Assembly (NCBI GenBank): GCA_017882445.1
Contig: JADGPK010000024.1
Coordinates: 1-32,739, forward strand
DNA from: Solirubrobacteraceae bacterium
GTDB lineage: Bacteria > Actinomycetota > Thermoleophilia > Solirubrobacterales > Solirubrobacteraceae
Direction: 5' to 3'
DNA length: 32,739 nt
Under the pieces are notes generated by a model, which saw only the letters and a program-made list of their open reading frames with translations, ran no database searches and had not been told where the DNA came from. This document shows positions 30,991 through 32,739 of the stretch, one piece after another (positions within the stretch are counted from its first letter, which is position 1; the number at the start of each line of letters is the position of its first letter). Position numbers and translations under genes: made by a program.

Positions 30991-31260
30991 ATGTGCCCTG
31001 CCATGTGTTGCTCTACTCCGACCGGCCTCTACCCGTTCCAAGGCGACTTCTGCCGATGCTGTGGTGAACGGCTGGATCGTCGTGCAGGAACGCCCTACTG
31101 CAACCGAACGCAAATCGGGCCGTGTCCCCACTGCAAACGTGAGAGCTGCGGTCCGCACTTCTGCCCCGGCTCGGGAAAGACGCCGTTGCGTTTCCACTGC
31201 GAGCATTGCGGGCAGGCTTGTGCGAACGGCACGTGCCCGCAGGGGCACGGCTGCACGTAG
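30991..31260 (+). CDS. Small cysteine-rich, zinc-ribbon-like protein
   Basis: The 89-residue frame has many cysteines in CxxC-like pairs: CRCCGERLD, PCPHCKRESCGPHFCPGSG, and FHCEHCGQACANGTCPQGHG. This suggests two or three zinc-binding knuckles. The frame is open far upstream, but that part runs through palindrome and transposon-end DNA and is not credible, so the start is placed at the ATG just before the cysteine region (a second ATG follows 4 codons later). No strong ribosome site is seen. The opposite strand is also Cys-rich by chance mirror coding, which lowers confidence. Function unknown. Confidence 0.45.
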   Translation: MCPAMCCSTPTGLYPFQGDFCRCCGERLDRRAGTPYCNRTQIGPCPHCKRESCGPHFCPGSGKTPLRFHCEHCGQACANGTCPQGHGCT

Positions 31261-31660
31261 AGGCAAAATTCGCGTCCCCGCGTCATACCGAACTCGGCCG
31301 CGCTCGCCGTCATGGGCTTCGACCAGACCACGTCGTGGAGCTACTCTCGGGTGAAGCGGACCGTCTTCTCGCTCGGGCCAGCGAGGCTACCCTCGGCGGA
31401 TGTCGTCCCCTCGCGAACGAGCCGCGAAGAAGGACGAGAGAGCGAAACGTGGCGAACTCGGACTGAAGCGATAGCTTGCGCATCTTGCCCGCTCCCGACA
31501 CGTGCCGCCCCAAGGCACGTCCCGTCCTGGTCTCCCACCATGCGGCTCGACGTGCGGCGCGTCATCCAGGTGAAGATCAGGGACGAGATCATCGAGGGCG
31601 CACGCGCGTCAAGGTCGTCAAGAACGAGTAATTGGCAACGAATCGTCTACGTTCTTCGGC
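31261..31660. other. 400-base stretch without a supportable gene
   Basis: Several short frames exist on both strands, but none shows a recognisable motif, a ribosome site or consistent codon use. A fragment reading VRRVIQVKIRDEIIEGA just before 31620 looks like a remnant, followed in another frame by VKVVKNE and a stop. This hints at a decayed, frameshifted gene. No hairpin of note was seen. Confidence 0.4.
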
Positions 31661-32452
31661 TCAGCTCGGCGGCACGGAGACAGGAGGCTCCGGCATTTCT
31701 GGAACTGAGTCGGCGTCGCTCGTCTTTGGTTTGAATGCACCGAAGTACTTGATCGATTGCTCGACGGCTTCGAGGTGCTCATCCAGACGATCCTCGTCCA
31801 GCATGTGAGCCGCGAAGTGCCGCTTCTCATCAGGTGCGATGACCGCGATGTTGATGGGGAGGGCGACGCCGCCGACCGATGCGTCGATGCTCCGCTTCAT
31901 GACCCACACGGCGGCGAACTCCGCCTGCTCGAGTGTGGGTTGCTTCCCATCCCAGAACGCGTCGCGCACCAGCGCGAGGTAGGCGTCGGCGAGACGCTGG
32001 CCAGAGCCCATCGAAACGAACCACGCCTTCGGTGACTTGAGCTCGGGCTGGAAGTCCTTCACGGCGAACTCGCAAAGCGAAGGCCCATTCTTGTCTCCGT
32101 ACGCGACAAGAGCGCCAAATTGGCTCGTCTGCACGTTCGTGCTCACGAAGTCCTGGAGGCCAAGTGCGCAGAGCCTGCGGTACAGATCGGTTTGCGTCGC
32201 CGAATCGCTGAATGGTGACACGCGAGTGTCCTTGAGCTTGGCGGTTCCCGCGTACGCCGCCCGCACAGTGTCGTGCCATCGCTGTCCGAGGCCGACCTGT
32301 CCGGTGCCGGCGACGATGACCCTCTCGCTAATGATGTCGATCTTGCACGCCTTGTGCACGATGGTGGTTTGCTGTCCGTCGCCGAAGCTCATCGCTTGGT
32401 CGGCAGCGATCACAACGCCGTCCGTGCACAAGATTCCGACGAGGAGGGTCAT
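31661..32452 (-). CDS. Proteasome-like Ntn hydrolase, stand-alone
   Basis: The 263-residue protein begins [19 protein letters not shown], which is the N-terminal strand pattern of a 20S proteasome beta subunit without a propeptide. Removing Met exposes Thr1. Asp falls at mature position 17 and lysines at 33 and 36 (K36-I fits the alignment better), matching the Thr1/Asp17/Lys33 site. Further on are [18 protein letters not shown] (GSG at 148-150) and SIDASVGG, in the places of the conserved Ser129 and Asp166 regions. The last 35 residues are Pro/Ser-rich. It differs from HslV and from actinobacterial PrcB, which has a propeptide and sits next to prcA. No ATPase or Pup gene is nearby. The ATG overlaps the stop of the small upstream frame (ATGA). 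Confidence 0.75.
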   Translation of the reverse strand: MTLLVGILCTDGVVIAADQAMSFGDGQQTTIVHKACKIDIISERVIVAGTGQVGLGQRWHDTVRAAYAGTAKLKDTRVSPFSDSATQTDLYRRLCALGLQDFVSTNVQTSQFGALVAYGDKNGPSLCEFAVKDFQPELKSPKAWFVSMGSGQRLADAYLALVRDAFWDGKQPTLEQAEFAAVWVMKRSIDASVGGVALPINIAVIAPDEKRHFAAHMLDEDRLDEHLEAVEQSIKYFGAFKPKTSDADSVPEMPEPPVSVPPS

Positions 32453-32739
32453 GGCTCGCGGAAGACGGAGCGCTCGCGCATCTCGGGGAACTCACGGTAC
32501 ACCGACGACACGAGCTGCTGGAACGTCATCGACCGCACGTAGTTCGATACCTTGGCGAGGTAGTCGCGCATCGGTTCGCTGACTTCGGAGAGCACCCTCG
32601 TACCGGCGGTGCGCCCCGCCTCCTCGTACAGGTCGCGACGTGCCGTGTGGGTCGCGAGCGTCGACCCGTTGCCGGGCAGGGCCAGGCCGAGGGCCTCGAC
32701 GAGACAGTTCATCGAGTTGGCGGTGAACATGCCCGAGCA
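32449..32739 (-). CDS. ilvD: IlvD internal fragment fused in frame to a short unknown segment
   Basis: The frame enters from the right edge with [20 protein letters not shown] followed by [20 protein letters not shown]. This is unmistakable dihydroxy-acid dehydratase of the E. coli type, including the cluster-ligand cysteine of [10 protein letters not shown]. Similarity ends after YEEAGR (about 32611). The remaining 54 residues ([20 protein letters not shown] and [17 protein letters not shown]) are not IlvD, and about two thirds of the enzyme is missing downstream. The tail may be the end of a small gene that normally precedes the proteasome-like gene, since its stop overlaps that ATG; a 40-residue version could start at 32571. 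The 5' end lies outside the window. Confidence 0.75.
   Translation of the reverse strand, partial: CSGMFTANSMNCLVEALGLALPGNGSTLATHTARRDLYEEAGRTAGTRVLSEVSEPMRDYLAKVSNYVRSMTFQQLVSSVYREFPEMRERSVFREP

Larger units (their letters stand above)
29528..32610. other. Foreign or rearranged block between truncated flhA and truncated ilvD
   Basis: GC is visibly lower here: lines I counted give about 55-62%, against about 65-78% in the flagellar part. Gene content is unrelated to motility. The left edge falls after flhA codon 495 (base 29527). The right edge is near 32610, where the frame stops resembling IlvD. Short direct repeats at the two outer edges were not seen. The block holds two zinc-ribbon-like proteins, palindromes, an IS21-like miniature element and a proteasome-like hydrolase. 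Confidence 0.7.

Noticed and set aside
30546-31004. Minus-strand frame as a remnant transposase (IstB-like) gene
   Set aside because: The residues show no IstB motif and run through the terminal repeats. The element contains only about 80 bases between its repeat arrays.

Overview
The window is almost entirely a flagellar gene cluster from a high-GC bacterium. It holds rod, hook, basal-body, motor, switch and type III export genes, with no P-ring or L-ring genes (flgA, flgH, flgI). It also carries a WhiG/FliA-type sigma factor, many GTG or TTG starts and many 4-base stop/start overlaps. Together these point to a single-membrane, high-GC Gram-positive organism, most likely an actinobacterium, possibly of the Thermoleophilia/Solirubrobacterales type. 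The taxonomic guess is inference. No rRNA, tRNA or CRISPR array is visible, and flagellin, flgL and chemotaxis genes are not in the window.

Left part (1-4290, minus strand): flgK (cut by the window edge), flgN, a rod-binding FlgJ N-domain protein and flgG form one tight operon. flgF and the flagellar sigma factor lie upstream of it. Middle (4574-9366, plus strand): a large GT2/TPR glycosyltransferase, a candidate flagellin-modifying enzyme, is followed by flaG-fliD-fliS and a small FliT-like gene. Main operon (9494-20631): flgB-flgC-fliE-fliF-fliG-fliH-fliI, fliJ, a lytic transglycosylase, fliK, flgD, a conserved flagellar-operon protein, flgE and flbD. Motor and export part (20745-29527): motA-motB-fliL-fliN-fliM, then fliO-fliP-fliQ-fliR-flhB-flhA.

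Regulation can be read directly from the sequence. Seven sites with an identical layout (an 8-base box related to TAAAGTTT, 11 bases, then an 8-base box related to GCCGATAA) stand at the heads of transcription units: flgG, flgF, flaG, flgB, fliJ, motA and fliO. This is the FliA/WhiG promoter pattern, and the matching sigma factor is encoded in the cluster. Hairpins that could end transcripts follow the glycosyltransferase, flgE and flbD.

The right end is anomalous. flhA runs normally to about codon 495 and then switches abruptly into unrelated, lower-GC DNA, losing roughly its last quarter. About 3.1 kb later that DNA switches just as abruptly, in frame, into an internal piece of ilvD (dihydroxy-acid dehydratase). 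The block between carries a winged-helix/zinc-ribbon-like protein, a cysteine-rich small protein, two 42-base palindromes with 8-base centres, a 228-base IS21-like miniature element with a 7-base target duplication, and a free-standing proteasome-like Ntn hydrolase with an apparently intact active site. Genes look broken at both junctions, so this is either an illegitimate rearrangement or an assembly chimera. It does not look like a clean transposition.
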